Assembly (NCBI GenBank): GCA_040902885.1
Contig: JBBDWK010000044.1
Location: 1-32,231, forward strand
DNA length: 32,231 nt
From: JBBDWK01 sp040902885
GTDB lineage: Bacteria > Acidobacteriota > Terriglobia > Bryobacterales > Bryobacteraceae
Reading direction: 5' to 3'
Below the pieces are notes generated by a model that saw only the letters and a list, made by a program, of their open reading frames with translations, was not told the DNA's origin and made no database searches. Below are positions 30,806-32,231 of this stretch, piece by piece. Within the stretch, counting starts at the first letter, position 1. Each line of letters begins with the position of its first letter. The position numbers and the translations under genes were made by a program.

Positions 30806-32158
30806 ATGCATCGCCGACGTTTCTTCTCCATCGCCTCGGGATCCCTGGCCGGGCTCGTTGCCGCAAAAGCGCAGTCCGCTCAAAAGCAGCGGCACGTTGT
30901 GATCGTCAGCATCGACGGGTTCGGCGCTTCCGCGATGCGGGATGCCGGCGTCCCGCTTCCCACGCTTCGCCGTTTGGCTCAAGAAGGCGCGAGTGCGGAC
31001 GCGATGCAGGTAGTCAACCCTTCCGTGACCTGGCCGAACCATACTTCAATGGTCACCGGAGTCGCACCTGCAAAACACTCTGTCCTCTACAACGGACTTG
31101 CCGTGCGGGGCGGGGAAGGCGAACCCCTGCGTGTGGAACCCTGGCTGGACAAAGATGTGCTGGTCAAAGCTCCCACGCTATACGATGCCGCCCACGCCGC
31201 CGGCCTCACCACGGCCCAGGTGGACTGGGTGGCCATCCAGAACGCCAAAACCATCACTTGGGAGTTCCCGGAGCGCCCGCGTGTGGAAGGCGGTATCGAG
31301 CGTGAGATGATTGTGGCCGGTCTGGTGAGCGAGGAAGAGATCCGCGGCTTCGCCAAAGCGCCCATCGTCTGGCGCGATGAGATTTGGACACGCGCCGGCA
31401 TTCACCTCATTGAAAAGCACCGGCCGAACCTGCTTCTGTTTCACCTGCTCACTACGGACAGCGCGCAGCACCGGTACGGAGCCGGAAGTCTGGCGGGCAA
31501 TACGGCCATGGCCCTTGCGGACAGCAAGGTCGAGCGGCTGCTCGACGCGCTGCGGGCTGCCGGCATCTTCGACCGGACGACTGTGTTTATCGTGGCCGAC
31601 CACGGCTTTAAGACCTACCGTCACGTGATTCATCCCAACGCATTTCTGCGGCGGAACGGTCACCTGCGAGACCGCGACGGAAAGCTCGATTGCGATGCCT
31701 GGGTCATTCCCGAAGGCGGCACGGCGATGGTTTACGCCACACGGCGGAAAATGAAACCGGAAATTGTCCGGAAGCTCGCGGCCGAGTTTTCCAAGCTGGA
31801 AGGCGTGGCGCGAGTGATCGCGCCTTCGGATTTCGATGCCCTCGGATATCCTCAGCCGGAGTCGAATGATCGCATGGCGGATCTGGTGCTGGCGGCCGCC
31901 GAGGGATACGCCTTCGATGCCGTTCACACGGGCGAACCCGTAACCGAAGTTTCCGCCGGTTCATCTCCGGGAGCGCACGGATATCTCAACTCCGATCCCG
32001 ATATGAATGCGTCCTTCATTGCCTGGGGTTCCGGCATCAAGCCGGGCGTGAAGCTGGGAACCATGCGCAATCTGGATATCGCGCCCACCGTCGCGAAAAT
32101 CCTCGGGTTGCAAATGGGTAATGTCGCGGGCCGGGTGCTGGACGAAATCCTCGAGTGA
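30806..32158 (+). CDS. Alkaline-phosphatase-superfamily protein, nucleotide pyrophosphatase/phosphodiesterase type, exported
   Basis: 450 aa. The N-terminus MHRRRFFSIASGSLAGLVAA resembles a Tat-type signal. Metal and active-site residues of the type I phosphodiesterase/nucleotide pyrophosphatase family are visible: D37 in VSIDGFG, nucleophile T75 in VTWPNHTSMVTG (with N78), the DxxxH pair in TTDSAQHRYG, DH in IVADHGFK, and the last His in SPGAHGY. It should hydrolyse phosphodiesters or phosphomonoesters outside the cytoplasm; the substrate is open. The ATG lies 8 nt after a TATAAC box without a ribosome-binding site. Only a gene remnant precedes it, so it stands alone transcriptionally. A probable terminator follows. 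Confidence 0.92.
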   Translation: MHRRRFFSIASGSLAGLVAAKAQSAQKQRHVVIVSIDGFGASAMRDAGVPLPTLRRLAQEGASADAMQVVNPSVTWPNHTSMVTGVAPAKHSVLYNGLAVRGGEGEPLRVEPWLDKDVLVKAPTLYDAAHAAGLTTAQVDWVAIQNAKTITWEFPERPRVEGGIEREMIVAGLVSEEEIRGFAKAPIVWRDEIWTRAGIHLIEKHRPNLLLFHLLTTDSAQHRYGAGSLAGNTAMALADSKVERLLDALRAAGIFDRTTVFIVADHGFKTYRHVIHPNAFLRRNGHLRDRDGKLDCDAWVIPEGGTAMVYATRRKMKPEIVRKLAAEFSKLEGVARVIAPSDFDALGYPQPESNDRMADLVLAAAEGYAFDAVHTGEPVTEVSAGSSPGAHGYLNSDPDMNASFIAWGSGIKPGVKLGTMRNLDIAPTVAKILGLQMGNVAGRVLDEILE

Positions 32159-32161
32159 ACG

Positions 32162-32199
32162 AGTGGGGTGGGCTTGAGCCCAATGCCACTTAGTTTTCT
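32162..32199 (+). terminator. Probable intrinsic terminator after the phosphatase gene
   Basis: An outer stem AGTGG/CCACT (32162-32166 with 32186-32190) and an inner stem TGGGC/GCCCA (32169-32173 with 32178-32182) close on a TTGA loop, followed by TTAGTTTTCT. The small internal loop and interrupted T-run make it weaker than the terminator at 26750. Confidence 0.5.
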
Positions 32200-32208
32200 C
32201 AAACGAGT

Positions 32209-32214
32209 TTGACA
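32209..32214 (+). promoter_or_regulatory. Perfect -35 hexamer at the right edge
   Basis: TTGACA is followed by exactly 17 nt before the window ends, so a -10 box would begin at the next base outside the window. A rightward gene may start just beyond. This cannot be tested here. Confidence 0.25.
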
Positions 32215-32231
32215 TAACGGAACCGGGCTCG

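Noticed and set aside
1..32231. Search for CRISPR arrays, tRNA or rRNA genes, insertion sequences, prophage or toxin-antitoxin pairs.
   Set aside because: No regularly spaced repeats, tRNA-like cloverleaf, rRNA stretch, transposase/integrase or toxin-like small gene was recognised by reading. A tRNA or small RNA missed by eye is possible.

Overview
The window is high-GC, densely packed bacterial DNA that looks like an Acidobacteriota chromosome, most likely of the Solibacter/Bryobacter type. The evidence is family content: a large TonB-dependent receptor with a carboxypeptidase-regulatory N-terminus, DUF1501 and DUF1549/DUF1553 proteins, a PVC-type heme-binding dehydrogenase with HEAT repeats, ThuA, PQQ-like and NHL beta-propellers, and a PEP-CTERM protein. 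The assignment is inference from families, not from a marker gene. No rRNA, tRNA, CRISPR array, insertion sequence or phage gene was recognised.

Layout. (1) 222-8630, minus strand: a tight four-gene operon behind a strong promoter at 8603-8630. It encodes a c-type cytochrome DUF1549/DUF1553 protein, a Tat-exported DUF1501 protein, a TonB-dependent receptor and an NHL propeller, with gaps of 1 to about 25 nt. It reads as an outer-membrane uptake plus periplasmic processing unit of unknown substrate. (2) 8671-14107, plus strand: cysS, a trans-sulfuration PLP enzyme, a YfhO/GT-C-like membrane protein and a short-chain dehydrogenase, chained by short gaps or overlapping start/stop codons. (3) 14156-17967: ThuA and a 998-aa membrane-anchored heme dehydrogenase converge, and their stop codons overlap in TTAA. 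(4) 18048-21262: a PEP-CTERM protein, a divergent single-TM orphan and a PQQ-like propeller, with operator-like inverted repeats between divergent genes. (5) 21331-26782, plus strand: a predicted HExxH metalloprotein, a TlpA-like lipoprotein, a free-standing DsbD-alpha domain, an M20 peptidase, an EamA transporter and an HtrA/Deg protease closed by a textbook terminator. (6) 26796-30650, plus strand: a Lys/Ala-rich peptidoglycan-binding protein, alanine dehydrogenase, acyl-CoA dehydrogenase, a LolA-like protein and a CDGSH protein. (7) 30667-32190: a decapitated 3' remnant of an enolase-superfamily gene on the minus strand abuts a nucleotide-pyrophosphatase-type phosphatase gene.

The items most worth a second look are the enolase-superfamily remnant that appears to carry the promoter of the neighbouring phosphatase, the metalloprotein/TlpA/DsbD-alpha envelope redox group, the terminator lying inside the leader of the gene at 26796, and a recurring arrangement in which a -10 box sits 6-9 nt before a start codon with no Shine-Dalgarno sequence, which suggests leaderless mRNAs. 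I found no wholly new defence or mobile system.
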